From positions 20,819 through 84,818 of the forward strand of contig NZ_JAJNKB010000013.1 of assembly GCF_021533195.1 (NCBI RefSeq): a stretch of 64,000 nt of DNA, given 5' to 3'. Both the position numbers and the translations under genes were made by a program. Within the stretch, counting starts at the first letter, position 1; the number at the start of each line of letters is the position of its first letter. Under the pieces are notes generated by a model. The model worked only from the letters and a program-made list of their open reading frames with translations. It was not told the DNA's origin and made no database searches. This DNA is from Portibacter marinus (GTDB taxonomy: Bacteria; Bacteroidota; Bacteroidia; Chitinophagales; Saprospiraceae). Below, one piece after another: positions 26,385 through 36,778 of the stretch.

Positions 26385-29300
26385 ATGAGAAGTAATTTGC
26401 TTATAATTTTAAACTTCTTCCTGTTAATCACGACTGGATTAAGTCAAGCAAACATAGAGCGCGTCTTTTACCCTTCTGCTCAACAACTTTATGGGATTGA
26501 AAATGGCCTTCCTGATCGATGTGTGTTTTATTCTTTTGTTGACAGCCTTGGAAAGTTGATGGTTATTCCATGCTTTCATGCCCAGATATCCTACGATGTT
26601 TCATTCTATCAGCTAGATGGCTTTAAGCCGCTGCAAAAAAATATTATAGATTCAGGATTAGATGATTTTTCCTATCTACATCCCATAGGGTTTAATAATA
26701 ATATAAACTATGGATACCTGTTCAAAAGAACACAGGAAATGGCAAGAGAAAATTATGCATTTTATGAGTTCAATCCAATCTCAGGACAATTCGATCACTA
26801 CAATCTTCCGACGCTTGAAGGAAAAAAACTGAGAATAGGCAGTGCCATCAAAAATGATAAAGGTTATGATCTTCTTTGTCATACAGATCAGGATATGGTC
26901 ATCGTTAATTTTGAATCAGGACGAATGCGGATCCTGGGTAGTTTTAAAGTTCTCAAAAAAATACCATCGGCAACACGTAATTATCCATTTTTAAAAGTCA
27001 AAGACTTTTATTATGCATCGGATCTTTATAATCTATATCGCTTTGATCCGATACAGCAAACCGTCGAAAAGATCTTCACTATTGATAAAGATGTCAGGGA
27101 TCCTCATTTAGTAATAACACGATTTATTGAAACATTAGAGGGTGAACAATTTATCTACCTCTCAAAAGTTGATCAAGTTTTCAAACTAAATAGGAAATCA
27201 GGGCAGTTCGAAGACTTTCGATACTCTGTTCCTAAGGCATATAAAGGGAACATCAAAAAGATGGGATTATTTCTAGATGAACTATCCAATATCTTACTAA
27301 TATTTGAATATTTCGATGGCTCTAAAAAAGGTTTGATACGAAGTCAGTTAGGACAATATTCTGATTACTCTGCAGTTATTCAAAGTTTCGATGATATCGG
27401 CTGGGAATATGGTATTGACCTAAACTACTACAGTACCGACTTTACCAAGCAAGTGGTTAAAGCTGCATATAACTTTCAAATTGTAGATGTTACTTCTAAC
27501 GAAGGCATCCAGAAAATTGAATCTTCGGCAATGAGAGGCATCCATCATTTAGTGAACGAGCATTACTACTTGGGTGGCAGTCGTATTCTGGAAATCGATT
27601 CTACAGGTTTACAAATTCAAAACGGGGTTTTAGACTGCAAAGATGAATATATGTATGACGGTGTTATCGAAAAAGATAATGGAGGACGAATCATTGAACC
27701 CAGGCTGAACCGATTGTATAAGATAGATCCGATCACTTTAGAGTGCTCTGAGTTTAATTTCGGAAGGAACATCCTACGATATAAAATCATTCCAGACAGT
27801 GACGAATATATTATTGTATCTAACAGAAAGCTCTACACCTGGAATACGGAGACCAATCAGCAAAGACTATTATCTGATTCAGATGTCCCAGGTTATGTGA
27901 ACCAAATTTTCCTCTTTGAAGAGGAGGTATATCTGGTGACCAGCATTGGGCTGTATCAATTAGATCGAATGAAGAATAAGGATTTTAAGTTGGTTCATCC
28001 CTCCTTAAGAGTTCCCATCAACATGATGACCTCTGATGATCAAGGTCGCTTTTGGTTAGGCACTTTTGCTGAAGGTGTATGGATATTCGATCCCAGGACT
28101 GAAGATCTGATGATAGTAGATGAGAGCAAGGGTTTAAGTGACAATACCGTTGCAGTGCTGGAAAAAGACAACGAAGGTGATTTATGGATCGGCACCTTTA
28201 ATGGCATTACCATCATCGATCAAAATTTAAACATCATTGGTCACGTCTACGAAGCTGACGGTCTTGTCAATAATGAATGCAACAGGTGGTCTATTTTTAA
28301 GAATCAGGATGGCCTCTTGTTTTTTGGAAGTGTTGCCGGAATCAGCATCATCGATCCTATCCAATACAAGCAAAAGATCAATGAAGATGATCCAGTAAAG
28401 ATTTATCTCACCAGTCTCAGCTTTGGTGATTCTACCATTGTAGAAGGAACGATGTCTATCGTATCTAATCTGGACAAAGGCATATATCTGCCAGCAGCGA
28501 ACAGAAACCTTAAAGTTTCTTATGGATTATCTAGGTACACAAATCCTACTTCTTCAAGTTTTGCTTATAGGTTGGAGACTGTCAGCGATCAATGGAACTT
28601 CATAGGTAATATCCATGAACTTTCCCTGGTGGATTTACCCCGTGGATCATACAACTTGCTTATAAAAGGATCAGATTACAGAGGAGTGCCTACTATCAAT
28701 ACGATCAGGGTACCATTAATAGTGGGCAGTTATTTCTATCAGACGTGGTGGTTTGTTCTGATTTGTGTATTCCTTGTAACAACGCTGTTGATCGCATGGT
28801 CAATCAGGCAAAAGCGTTTGCGACAACTTCTGGAACAAGAAGTAGATAAAAGAACTTACACCATTCAGAAACAGACAGAGGAATTAGAAGAATTAGATAG
28901 ATTGAAATCTAAGCTATATACTAATATTACACATGAGTTTCGCACACCACTTACCATTATCGACGGATTATCTAAGCAGCTTGATAGCGATTCCAAAATA
29001 TCTGAAATGATCAGGAGGAATACACAAAGTTTACTTTCTCTGGTTAATCAAATGCTAGATCTCAGGAAGTTGGAGTCTGGAAAGATGCTTCATAATCCCA
29101 TTCAGTCCGACCTTTCATACTATCTAAGGTACATTGGGGAGTCATTTGAACCCATTGCGAATTCTAATGAAGTAGAGTTGCTCTACGAAGTCCCTGAAGA
29201 TGAATTGATTTGCGATTTTGACCCAGATCAAGTTCTCAAAATCATATCCAATCTTGTATATAATGCAATTAAGAATACACTCAAAGGTGGCTATGTAAAA

Positions 29301-30434
29301 ATTGGCCTAAAGGAAGACAAAGCGGTTTTGCAAATTATGGTGAAAGACAATGGTGTAGGTATACCAAAGGAGAACTTGACCAATATATTCAATCGTTATT
29401 ACCAAATTGGGAATGCCAATAGCCAGGCAGGGATAGGAACTGGAATAGGTTTGACGATTGTTAAGGAATTGGTTGCATTAATGAATGGACAAATGCATGT
29501 CGCCAGTGAAGAAGGTTATGGTACAACATTTATTATTAAGTTACCAAAATCAAACCAAGCTGAATTTAAGACTAAACTGGATTTCAGTTCAATCCATCAA
29601 TGGTCTGCTTCCTTTCCTATTAACGGAAAACAAGAAAAGGAACAGATTGACCTCAACAACCAGAGCAAAGATAAACCAACAGTACTCATTGTAGAAGATA
29701 ATGCAGATGTCATGCATTATCTAATATTATGCCTTAATGAAAACTACTATATCTTAAAGGCTCACAACGGTGAAGAAGGACGATCAATTGCGCTTCAGAC
29801 GATGCCTACCATCATTATTTCAGACATTATGATGCCTGTAATGGACGGCTATGAATTTTGCCGTCAGTTAAAAAGTGATATAAGAACCAGCCACATTCCT
29901 ATCATCATGCTCACAGCGAAGGCAGATCAAGAATCTAAGTTAGATGGTTTGAAGCTCGGAGCAGATGGCTACATGATGAAACCATTTGACAAAGAAGAAC
30001 TATTACTTCGAATTTCAAATCTTCTCACAATGAGAAAAGCTCTTCAAGAAAGATACAATAAATTAGAAAATATCAATGACGCAGTAAGTCTACCTAACAG
30101 AGAAGACCAATTTATTCTTCATTTCAGAAGTGTAGTTCAAAAGAATATCGATAGCGAAAACTTCGGAATCCAAGAAATGTGTCGTGCTATGGGTATGGGT
30201 CGAACGCACTTGCATGAGAAAATCAAGACCTTAACTGGAAAAACCCCAATCCAATACCAAAAAATGATCAAGATGCACGAGGCCACTATTCTCCTCAATC
30301 ATTCGAAAGCTAACATATCGGAAATAGCTTATCAGTTGGGATTTAAAGATCCCAAATACTTTTCTAAAGTGTTTAAAGAAGAATATGGAACAAGTCCAAG
30401 CAACTATCATCAATCCTCAAGTTCCGATAATTAA
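26385..30434 (+). CDS. One-piece hybrid two-component regulator (HTCS) with propeller sensor and AraC output
   Basis: 1349 residues. Signal peptide, then two seven-bladed-propeller-type periplasmic regions (about 25-690; blades such as DDQGRFWLGTFAEGVWIFD and NEGDLWIGTFNGITII), a Y_Y_Y-type domain (about 690-780), one membrane span near 785-805, HisKA with H850 in NITHEFRTPLTI, HATPase with DNGVGIP and GTGIGLTIVKEL, receiver with D1147 in IISDIMMPVMDG, and a C-terminal AraC HTH (IQEMCRAMGMGRTHLHEKI and ISEIAYQLGFKDPKYFSKVF). In Bacteroidota such regulators usually sense glycan fragments and control adjacent SusCD loci, but no SusCD pair or glycoside hydrolase is near, so the ligand is unknown. 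The closest target candidates are penicillin acylase and the DUF6090 cluster. Confidence 0.93.
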   Translation: MRSNLLIILNFFLLITTGLSQANIERVFYPSAQQLYGIENGLPDRCVFYSFVDSLGKLMVIPCFHAQISYDVSFYQLDGFKPLQKNIIDSGLDDFSYLHPIGFNNNINYGYLFKRTQEMARENYAFYEFNPISGQFDHYNLPTLEGKKLRIGSAIKNDKGYDLLCHTDQDMVIVNFESGRMRILGSFKVLKKIPSATRNYPFLKVKDFYYASDLYNLYRFDPIQQTVEKIFTIDKDVRDPHLVITRFIETLEGEQFIYLSKVDQVFKLNRKSGQFEDFRYSVPKAYKGNIKKMGLFLDELSNILLIFEYFDGSKKGLIRSQLGQYSDYSAVIQSFDDIGWEYGIDLNYYSTDFTKQVVKAAYNFQIVDVTSNEGIQKIESSAMRGIHHLVNEHYYLGGSRILEIDSTGLQIQNGVLDCKDEYMYDGVIEKDNGGRIIEPRLNRLYKIDPITLECSEFNFGRNILRYKIIPDSDEYIIVSNRKLYTWNTETNQQRLLSDSDVPGYVNQIFLFEEEVYLVTSIGLYQLDRMKNKDFKLVHPSLRVPINMMTSDDQGRFWLGTFAEGVWIFDPRTEDLMIVDESKGLSDNTVAVLEKDNEGDLWIGTFNGITIIDQNLNIIGHVYEADGLVNNECNRWSIFKNQDGLLFFGSVAGISIIDPIQYKQKINEDDPVKIYLTSLSFGDSTIVEGTMSIVSNLDKGIYLPAANRNLKVSYGLSRYTNPTSSSFAYRLETVSDQWNFIGNIHELSLVDLPRGSYNLLIKGSDYRGVPTINTIRVPLIVGSYFYQTWWFVLICVFLVTTLLIAWSIRQKRLRQLLEQEVDKRTYTIQKQTEELEELDRLKSKLYTNITHEFRTPLTIIDGLSKQLDSDSKISEMIRRNTQSLLSLVNQMLDLRKLESGKMLHNPIQSDLSYYLRYIGESFEPIANSNEVELLYEVPEDELICDFDPDQVLKIISNLVYNAIKNTLKGGYVKIGLKEDKAVLQIMVKDNGVGIPKENLTNIFNRYYQIGNANSQAGIGTGIGLTIVKELVALMNGQMHVASEEGYGTTFIIKLPKSNQAEFKTKLDFSSIHQWSASFPINGKQEKEQIDLNNQSKDKPTVLIVEDNADVMHYLILCLNENYYILKAHNGEEGRSIALQTMPTIIISDIMMPVMDGYEFCRQLKSDIRTSHIPIIMLTAKADQESKLDGLKLGADGYMMKPFDKEELLLRISNLLTMRKALQERYNKLENINDAVSLPNREDQFILHFRSVVQKNIDSENFGIQEMCRAMGMGRTHLHEKIKTLTGKTPIQYQKMIKMHEATILLNHSKANISEIAYQLGFKDPKYFSKVFKEEYGTSPSNYHQSSSSDN

Positions 30435-30900
30435 TGGTCTCTGAATAATTTTACACCTTTCGAGTATAATAACCCACTACAAAACCGGACTAATAAAACA
30501 TTTTTATCTGCATCTAAAATAATACTTATAAAATGCTCAAGACCCTTGAATTCAAATTGAAAAATTTACAGAAGCTTAGGTTTGAACCAACACTCTAGAA
30601 GCCATTTACTTCACTCGAAAAATTTACTGTAGCTACAGGAGAGGGCACCCATATTTTTTCTTTCAAAGAAGTCTCCTTGTGTACAGCACACAGGTTTTAC
30701 ACGCAGACTTATTTTATTAAGAAACTTTTCTACCCTATCAAGTTTTTATAATTGTACAATTACGCAGTGCGAATGTCTTGTTCCGGTTGCTCTCAATGAT
30801 TTGCTTTTGAGATAGTATTAAAATTTTCATGGAGGATTTATGCAGAGAATCTTATCTGCTGATGAAGTGAATTAAATGGATAAACGCTTGATGAACTGGA
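30435..30900. other. 466-bp convergent gap without recognisable gene
   Basis: Lies between the convergent ends of the hybrid regulator and a small membrane-protein gene. It is AT-rich with stops in all frames. No clear terminator hairpin, RNA gene, repeat or protein remnant is seen. Confidence 0.5.
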
Positions 30901-31446
30901 TCAACTTCTGTCGCCTTTGATCGGAATTTTTAAGTCCTGAGCATTAAATTGGGTCTGTTCTTCCATCACACCCACTAAAGTCTTAAATCCAACCAGGTGC
31001 TGGTGTAAACAGAATTTTTGCTGACCACAGATTATATTCAATTTGCCAGAAAATCGATTGTATTGTATTTGATCAATTTCTGACCACTTGATCATGTTAT
31101 CTTCACCTAACCAATCCGTAATGTGTAGTTCATGATCATCAAAATGTACTTTGTGATTCACATAGTAAAGTAGGATGGGTGCGCCTATCGTACCAAATAA
31201 AATAAGAATTAAACCTGTCAGTTCAAACATCGCACGATCATTTGAATAAATAGCTATCGCCAGGAAAACGATCATGATAGCGAGCGAGGCGTATCCTAAG
31301 ACCTGGTAAGTTCTATTCATTCTCAAATGATACTTACCATCATCATCCGGTTCTACCACTTGTCGGGATTTTAAATGGATGTACCAGACTGGTAAACCAG
31401 CAAACAAACCTATTAGTACGAAACTTAGTAATTCTTCCCATCCCAT
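30901..31446 (-). CDS. Small membrane protein of unknown function
   Basis: 181 residues from the ATG at 31446; an upstream TTG (31482) would add 12 hydrophobic residues and is less likely. One span lies at the N terminus (LLSFVLIGLFAGLPVWYIHL) and two more at about 60-115 (VLGYASLAIMIVFLAIAIYS, LTGLILILFGTIGAPILLYY). The C-terminal 65 residues are soluble with a PH-like strand pattern (VHFDDHELHITDW, IKWSEIDQIQYNRFSGKL). This arrangement of spans and a PH-like domain occurs in many uncharacterised Bacteroidota proteins. No function is assigned. Confidence 0.65.
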   Translation of the reverse strand: MGWEELLSFVLIGLFAGLPVWYIHLKSRQVVEPDDDGKYHLRMNRTYQVLGYASLAIMIVFLAIAIYSNDRAMFELTGLILILFGTIGAPILLYYVNHKVHFDDHELHITDWLGEDNMIKWSEIDQIQYNRFSGKLNIICGQQKFCLHQHLVGFKTLVGVMEEQTQFNAQDLKIPIKGDRS

Positions 31447-31607
31447 AATATATGAAAATACTATAATTTTGAAAGTTAACAAAATTATGTTCTATCAAAT
31501 ATGTCACCCCTAATGAATTCTACCGCATTTACATAGACCTAAAGTATTCACTCGTTCACTGAAAATAAGCATATCTACGTAAAAGAATTCTGCTATACCC
31601 ACCTCGC

Positions 31608-32094
31608 TCATTCCGTTCTACCAATGATTTCTTTTGCTAAGTGATCCAATGATTTATAATGATCAATCATCACTAAATTCCAAAATTTTTTTCCATAGTA
31701 AAGATTTTCAAATTCCAGGTCTGAGAAAACCTCTTCATAATTTCCCGTAAACAATTTTGAATCTTCATTACTGTACTGTATTCTCAGATTGCAACCTTGC
31801 CTCATTGGAACCGACGAATTGGAGGACCAATTCTACATATTGATTCGCTTCCTCAAGATTTTGAATACGTTCCTTTAGTACTTTTCTATTGCTTGTAAAT
31901 TCTGCTTGCAAGGCAGTCAAGATTTCTTTTCCTTCATTGTTCAGTTTTCTCTTTTCGTTCCAATTGTTGACTTGTAAAGCTATCAGTATACCAACTACCA
32001 CAAGTATAATCTCGCCAATGGCATATTTGAAGTATTTGCCAGTTTTGTTCTCACTCATGAGTTTATAGCCTATTTGACGAAAAAATTTAATCAT
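31608..32094 (-). pseudogene. DUF6090 copy broken by internal deletion and frameshift
   Basis: The start at 32094 encodes a normal DUF6090 head (MIKFFRQIGYKLMSENKTGK, then YAIGEIILVVVGILIALQVNNWNE), but the frame stops after 108 residues at 31768. A second frame from about 31805 to 31608 encodes what looks like the tail of the family (FSDLEFENLYYGKKFWNLV, ...HLAKEIIGRTE). Head and tail total about 165 residues against 240-250 for the neighbours, so about 80 central residues were deleted and the junction is out of frame. The start overlaps the stop of the next upstream copy by 8 bp, like the intact junctions. Confidence 0.8.
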
Positions 32095-32833
32095 CGACTA
32101 TTAGACCATTTAATTCAGCAATTAGGACGTTCATCTGATTTTTGACATCAGCCATTCGATCCATATAGTTTTCATATTTGTCTTGTTCTAAGGCTAATAG
32201 AGAGATGAATGATGGGTGTTGCAACAGATTATCGACCTTTATACGAGCCACTATGTCAAGCCTTCCTTCTTCCTCTTTAATGAGAACTTCTTTGAGGATA
32301 TCTTGCTGAAATTTTTGCCCTAATGTTACCCTATCATCGTTATAGTTATTAATAAAGAGACTATATCCAGGTAGATATGATTCATAAGTTGTGATGATCT
32401 TTTTTCTCATTTCCTTATCTTTAATCAGTTCAAATCCTGCAGATTTTAACGCATCGAATGGGCCCCGTTCATATCGGAATTGAATGTCAAGCTGTATCAT
32501 TCTCACGTATCGCATAAGCGTGTCTTTGCTGTGATTTTGATTGGCATATGCTGCTTTTTTTAAGAATTCTAAACCTATTCTTTTGGTCTCAAACCGACCG
32601 TTAAACACCTTGTCATATAATTCCAGATCTGATTGTAGTGAGGTTTTGATGTCTTGCAAGATTTCGCGTTCTCTTTCCTTGTTTTTTAAGGTTTCATTCC
32701 AATTATTAATCTGAAGTGCAATGAGGATGCCTATTACCACAAGTATAATCTCACCAATGGCATATTTGAGGTATTTGCCAGTTTTGTTCTCACTCATGAG
32801 TTTATAGCGTATTTGACGAAAAAATTTAATCAT
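32087..32833 (-). CDS. DUF6090 family membrane protein
   Basis: 248 residues. Architecture as in all copies of the cluster: a short basic head (MIKFFRQIRYKLMSENKTGK), one membrane span (AIGEIILVVIGILIALQI), the motif NNWNE, then about 190 residues of charged alpha-helix expected outside the cytoplasmic membrane. The family is known from Bacteroidota genomes, usually as tandem paralogues, and has no assigned function. The head and span are almost identical to those of the broken downstream copy, while the helical part differs (LFINNYNDDRVTLGQKFQQ). Its stop codon is overlapped by the next ATG within ATGATTAA. Confidence 0.85.
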   Translation of the reverse strand: MIKFFRQIRYKLMSENKTGKYLKYAIGEIILVVIGILIALQINNWNETLKNKEREREILQDIKTSLQSDLELYDKVFNGRFETKRIGLEFLKKAAYANQNHSKDTLMRYVRMIQLDIQFRYERGPFDALKSAGFELIKDKEMRKKIITTYESYLPGYSLFINNYNDDRVTLGQKFQQDILKEVLIKEEEGRLDIVARIKVDNLLQHPSFISLLALEQDKYENYMDRMADVKNQMNVLIAELNGLIVDD

Positions 32834-32838
32834 TTTCT

Positions 32839-33594
32839 TTAATCTCCTATTTCTTCATAAATTTTTGACTTTAGTGCCTCGGCTTGCTTTAGAAGCCTTC
32901 TAAAAACTCTACGACGGTACTGGTTATTATCACTCTGGCTTAAGTTTAAATAGTGACTAAAAGCCAAGTAAGTTGAAGAATTGGGATTATTAATCCACGT
33001 AGTATCTAAGAGTTTTAATCCAATATTTGGGTCGTTGAATTCTGATAAAAGCTGAAAAACCGGGTACATATCTTTAGATTGCACAAATAATTCTCTCTGC
33101 GAGGTGTTCACCTCTCTAATATACCGCTGATTGGCGTATATGCTGGTGTAATATGCACTTATCCTTTGTTGAAGTTCTTCATTATCCAGAGTGTACATAC
33201 TACCAGAATTGACCATTTCGTCATAGGTTCTGCTAGTAAAGAACAATTCATTCCAAGAGGTCTGTGAAAGCTGCATGACAGAATCGATATCCTTTACAGT
33301 ATTGGCTTTATAAAATAAGTGAAGGCCTTTTTCTGCATTCGATTCATAGATAGCATACACTGAATCTACTTTTGTGAAACCATCTATATCCTTCTTAATA
33401 TCACTGACCAGATTCCTTAGGAGCTTTGTATTTTTTTTAGATTGCTGTTGTCCCGCGTTCCAGTTATTAATCTGAAGCGCTATCAAGATGCCAATGACTA
33501 CTAAAAGTACCTCGCCGATGGCATATTTGAGGTACTTGCCTGTCCTGTTTTCGTTTAGCAAAGATTTTCTAATGCTTCTAAAGAACTTAATCAT
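32839..33594 (-). CDS. DUF6090 family membrane protein
   Basis: 251 residues with head MIKFFRSIRKSLLNENRTGK, span GEVLLVVIGILIALQI and NNWN. The outer part contains a conserved-looking block in many copies: a helix followed by YDEMVNSGSMYTLDNEELQQ, corresponding to the VNSTNFDLIQNEELR block of the next copy. The start overlaps the upstream stop by 8 bp, and 5 nt separate its stop from the next start. This is the only junction of the run without an overlap. Confidence 0.85.
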   Translation of the reverse strand: MIKFFRSIRKSLLNENRTGKYLKYAIGEVLLVVIGILIALQINNWNAGQQQSKKNTKLLRNLVSDIKKDIDGFTKVDSVYAIYESNAEKGLHLFYKANTVKDIDSVMQLSQTSWNELFFTSRTYDEMVNSGSMYTLDNEELQQRISAYYTSIYANQRYIREVNTSQRELFVQSKDMYPVFQLLSEFNDPNIGLKLLDTTWINNPNSSTYLAFSHYLNLSQSDNNQYRRRVFRRLLKQAEALKSKIYEEIGD

Positions 33595-34312
33595 TTCGTT
33601 TCGTTAAGTCTATTATGATTTCAATTATTGCTTCTAGACGTTGTAATTCATTGGTGTGATTTTCTAGAATTGCCCTAAGTCTTGCTCTACGCGTATGCAT
33701 CATCTGCTCAAATTCAATCGATTCCAGTACAGATAAATCCATTCGATCATCTTCAAAGTTGATGCCGCGACTGAAATGTTTTCGCATGTAGGGATACAAA
33801 CTTTGTCTGTTAAACTCTATTGCATGTTGCTCATCTTCATGATAGTACTCAAAAGTAGGTTCCCAAAGCAAAAAGGCATCCCGAAGTTCTTCGTTTTGAA
33901 TCAAATCAAAATTTGTACTGTTAACGAGCCATTTTATCCTGCCCTGTGTAGGTTCAAAAGTCCAATCTGCAAATGACTCGAGCATAAATGAGCTTAATGA
34001 GTCTAAATTCGTTTTCGTTACATCTATAGGAAATAAGTTGACCACTTTATTAACTTGATCCAAATGATATTGATGCATAGACTTTATGAATGCCAGCTGC
34101 TTCTTATTATTGATAAACTCCTGATGAATTTCTGAAATGATGTTACGCTCCTTGATCTTGTTTTTACGGTTTTCGTTCCAATTATTTATCTGTAAAGCAA
34201 TGAGAATGCCGATGACAACAAGGACTATCTCACCAATGGCATATGTAAAGTATTTGCTTACCTTATTTGCTCTCATAAGTCTATATCGTGATTTTCTGAA
34301 AAACTTAATCAT
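33587..34312 (-). CDS. DUF6090 family membrane protein
   Basis: 241 residues: head MIKFFRKSRYRLMRANKVSK, span AIGEIVLVVIGILIALQI, NNWNE, then a helical part with TQGRIKWLVNSTNFDLIQNEELR and MHTRRARLRAILENHTNELQ. This last segment aligns by eye with the tail of the broken copy at 31608-31805. The gene follows the gamma-glutamyltransferase gene by 45 bp on the same strand, so the two are probably cotranscribed. Confidence 0.85.
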   Translation of the reverse strand: MIKFFRKSRYRLMRANKVSKYFTYAIGEIVLVVIGILIALQINNWNENRKNKIKERNIISEIHQEFINNKKQLAFIKSMHQYHLDQVNKVVNLFPIDVTKTNLDSLSSFMLESFADWTFEPTQGRIKWLVNSTNFDLIQNEELRDAFLLWEPTFEYYHEDEQHAIEFNRQSLYPYMRKHFSRGINFEDDRMDLSVLESIEFEQMMHTRRARLRAILENHTNELQRLEAIIEIIIDLTKRND

Positions 34313-34357
34313 CTTATTATTTCAATTCCCAGTAGGCAAGATCCGTCTACACACCAT

Positions 34358-35995
34358 CTAATGATCTATTATTGCATTTCTACCTTCACCTCTTCGATCT
34401 ATACCCACATCATAGGACTTCAACACCCCTTGCTCATCATACATCAACTTGATTCCAGTTGCATTCCCGATAGAACCCTTTACCATTTGATGTCCTTTCT
34501 CTTCTAATGCTTTAATCGTGGTAGCGTCCAATTCTGAATCTACCCGAATGGTATTAGGTTCTACAAATGTAATCTTCGGAGCGTCTATCGCATCTTGCAT
34601 AGACATGTCAAAATCTAAAAGATTGAAAATGATTTGAGGAACATTCTGCGTTATCGTGTGACCTCCCGGAGAACCCATCGCAGCATAAGGATTCCCATCC
34701 TTCATAATAATTACCGGACTGTCTCCAGACAATTTATGCCTACTAGGAAAAGCATCCATCGGGTTGCCCTTTGGTTCAAAAGTGGAATAAGCCATAGAGT
34801 TATTGAGCCATACTCCTGTACCTTCGACCATAATTCGACTTCCAAAAACATTGCCAAGAGTCTGTGTTGCACTGACGATGTTGCCAGATCGATCTGCAAC
34901 TACAAAGTGCGTAGTATTAACGCTATTGGGTGAAAAAGGTGGTTCAAACTCGGTTGCTCTATCCTTATCAATTGAACTTACAAATGCGTTGAGCACTTCT
35001 TTTGAGAGGATACTATCAATCGGTGCTTCTCTAACATCAGGGTCAAAAGAATAGGCTAAACGAGCTCTATAAGATTCTTTTGTCATCTCAGCAAATCGAT
35101 GGAGGTAATCTGTTGAATTATGATTCAAGGAATCCCTGGGAAACTGTTCCATCAGACCAAGGTTGAACAACGTTGGGAATGAATTGGCTGGCAGCGATGC
35201 GGTATAGACTTCGTAACCTCTATAGTTATAACTTAAAGGCTCCCACCACTCCGCTTCATTTAACTCAAGATCTTTTTTCCTAAGAAAACTTCCGATATCC
35301 TTCATTTTCTGATCAATCTTTTCGGCAATTTCGCCTCTGTAAAATGGATCAGCACCTTCCTTTGCAATGGTTCGAAAGGTCTGAGCAAGATCTTTTTGGA
35401 TGAGCCGATCACCTTCTTTAAGCGGTTCTCCATTCTTGCTGTAAAAGGACTTCGGATAATCATTAAAAGCCGAAAAAGAATATTCGATAAATCTTGCAGT
35501 GTTAGCACTGATTAAATATCCTTCTTCTGCATGTTTTATAGCAGCATCAAAAAGCTCTGACCATTCAAGACTGCCATATGCCTTATGTAGAGCAGCCCAA
35601 GCATTCAAATTTCCAGGCGTTGAAATCGCTTTAGGACCAATACGATTCTCCATGTGGCTAGAAGTAGGTGCCCTCATCAAATCCGAATTTGTTGCTTCAG
35701 GAAATCGGCCACTTGAGTTCAAATATCTCACTTTCTTTTTTTCTGCATCGTAAATGAGCGTCGTTCCATATCCGCCAATTCCAGACATCATCGGTTCTAC
35801 TACATTCAGTGTTGCCGCAACGGCGATCGCTGCATCGAAGGCATTTCCTCCTCTTTCTAGTATTTCCAGGCCTGCTTTTGTAGCTAAAGGATGGGCAGAG
35901 GCGACTTCACCAAATAATAAGGGTTTCTCCACTTTCGTGCTACAAGAACAAAGTAATGTTACAAGAAATAGGATTTGAAGGGTGACCGTTTTCAT
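34358..35995 (-). CDS. Gamma-glutamyltransferase family lipoprotein
   Basis: 545 residues with a lipoprotein leader (ILFLVTLLCSC). Family features: GGNAFDAAIAVAATLNVVEP near the N terminus, MSGIGGYGTTLIYD, the autocatalytic nucleophile Thr362 in VNTTHFVVAD (followed by GNIVSATQTLGNVFGS), and AAMGSPGGHTITQNVPQ. Self-cleavage before Thr362 would give the two subunits. Such enzymes remove or transfer gamma-glutamyl groups, for example from glutathione or poly-gamma-glutamate, here in the envelope. It is embedded in the DUF6090 cluster between two copies, 45 bp and 42 bp from them, which suggests a common transcript. Confidence 0.9.
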   Translation of the reverse strand: MKTVTLQILFLVTLLCSCSTKVEKPLLFGEVASAHPLATKAGLEILERGGNAFDAAIAVAATLNVVEPMMSGIGGYGTTLIYDAEKKKVRYLNSSGRFPEATNSDLMRAPTSSHMENRIGPKAISTPGNLNAWAALHKAYGSLEWSELFDAAIKHAEEGYLISANTARFIEYSFSAFNDYPKSFYSKNGEPLKEGDRLIQKDLAQTFRTIAKEGADPFYRGEIAEKIDQKMKDIGSFLRKKDLELNEAEWWEPLSYNYRGYEVYTASLPANSFPTLFNLGLMEQFPRDSLNHNSTDYLHRFAEMTKESYRARLAYSFDPDVREAPIDSILSKEVLNAFVSSIDKDRATEFEPPFSPNSVNTTHFVVADRSGNIVSATQTLGNVFGSRIMVEGTGVWLNNSMAYSTFEPKGNPMDAFPSRHKLSGDSPVIIMKDGNPYAAMGSPGGHTITQNVPQIIFNLLDFDMSMQDAIDAPKITFVEPNTIRVDSELDATTIKALEEKGHQMVKGSIGNATGIKLMYDEQGVLKSYDVGIDRRGEGRNAIIDH

Positions 35996-36037
35996 TTTTT
36001 TAATTTTTTAGGGGAAGTTTTTCTATTTCAATGATCA

Positions 36038-36772
36038 TCATTTATGCTCTTCAATAAAATTAATGATTTCAATAGATTTTTCTTTAATCCTTGTATGTGC
36101 GGCAGTTGTATTTTCAAACATAAACTTTCTGACCCCAAGCGCTGCCACGAATGTGCCGACCAGTTCTTTGGGGTCAAGATTGTCCCATAAAATTTGATCG
36201 ATGATATCTCCTTCATGAACCTCAACGTTAATTGGGAAATGAACCATGTGCATTGACATTACCGATTGATAGTATTCAATATTGCTCCTAAATCGTTCTA
36301 GTTGATCTATCTGCAAGCTATTTAGGTCCATAAGTTTTTCTACCAGTTCCTTATCTAGCAATTCGATGTTACCTGAAGAAATAATGGTGTTGAAAGTGTT
36401 ATTCGCGTAATCACGTTTCACTTTAAAGGCATAGTCGTATTCTAATTTTATAATTTTCTCCATTGTATCGATGGTAGTCGATGCCAAGTGTATTTTATTC
36501 AAAGTACTTTTAATCGCAAGGAGATCTTTTTTCTGAACATCGACAATTCTATTGATATCTATCGTGTCAGACACCAAGTCGCGGATCAAAGATTCTAAAT
36601 ACACTTCGGCAAGTTCAGCGTTTTTCCTTTCTGTGTTCAAATTGTTAATCTTTAACGCAATGAGAATTCCAAAAACAACCAGTAGGATTTCACCAAGCGC
36701 ATACAACAGATACTTGGATACGCCATTTTGTCGTAACATTTGCTTGCGTAGATTTCGGAATAGTCGCAGCAT
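36038..36772 (-). CDS. DUF6090 family membrane protein
   Basis: 244 residues: head MLRLFRNLRKQMLRQNGVSK, span LGEILLVVFGILIALKI, then NNLNTE in place of the usual NNWNE, and a helical part with NNTFNTIISSGNIELLDKEL. Divergent among the copies. It lies between the C45 acyltransferase (6-nt gap upstream) and the gamma-glutamyltransferase (42 bp downstream) in the same orientation. Confidence 0.85.
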   Translation of the reverse strand: MLRLFRNLRKQMLRQNGVSKYLLYALGEILLVVFGILIALKINNLNTERKNAELAEVYLESLIRDLVSDTIDINRIVDVQKKDLLAIKSTLNKIHLASTTIDTMEKIIKLEYDYAFKVKRDYANNTFNTIISSGNIELLDKELVEKLMDLNSLQIDQLERFRSNIEYYQSVMSMHMVHFPINVEVHEGDIIDQILWDNLDPKELVGTFVAALGVRKFMFENTTAAHTRIKEKSIEIINFIEEHK

Positions 36773-36778
36773 TTCGTC

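Noticed and set aside
26385..30434. SusCD-linked polysaccharide utilisation locus
   Set aside because: The regulator type fits, but no SusC, SusD or glycoside hydrolase gene is in the window.
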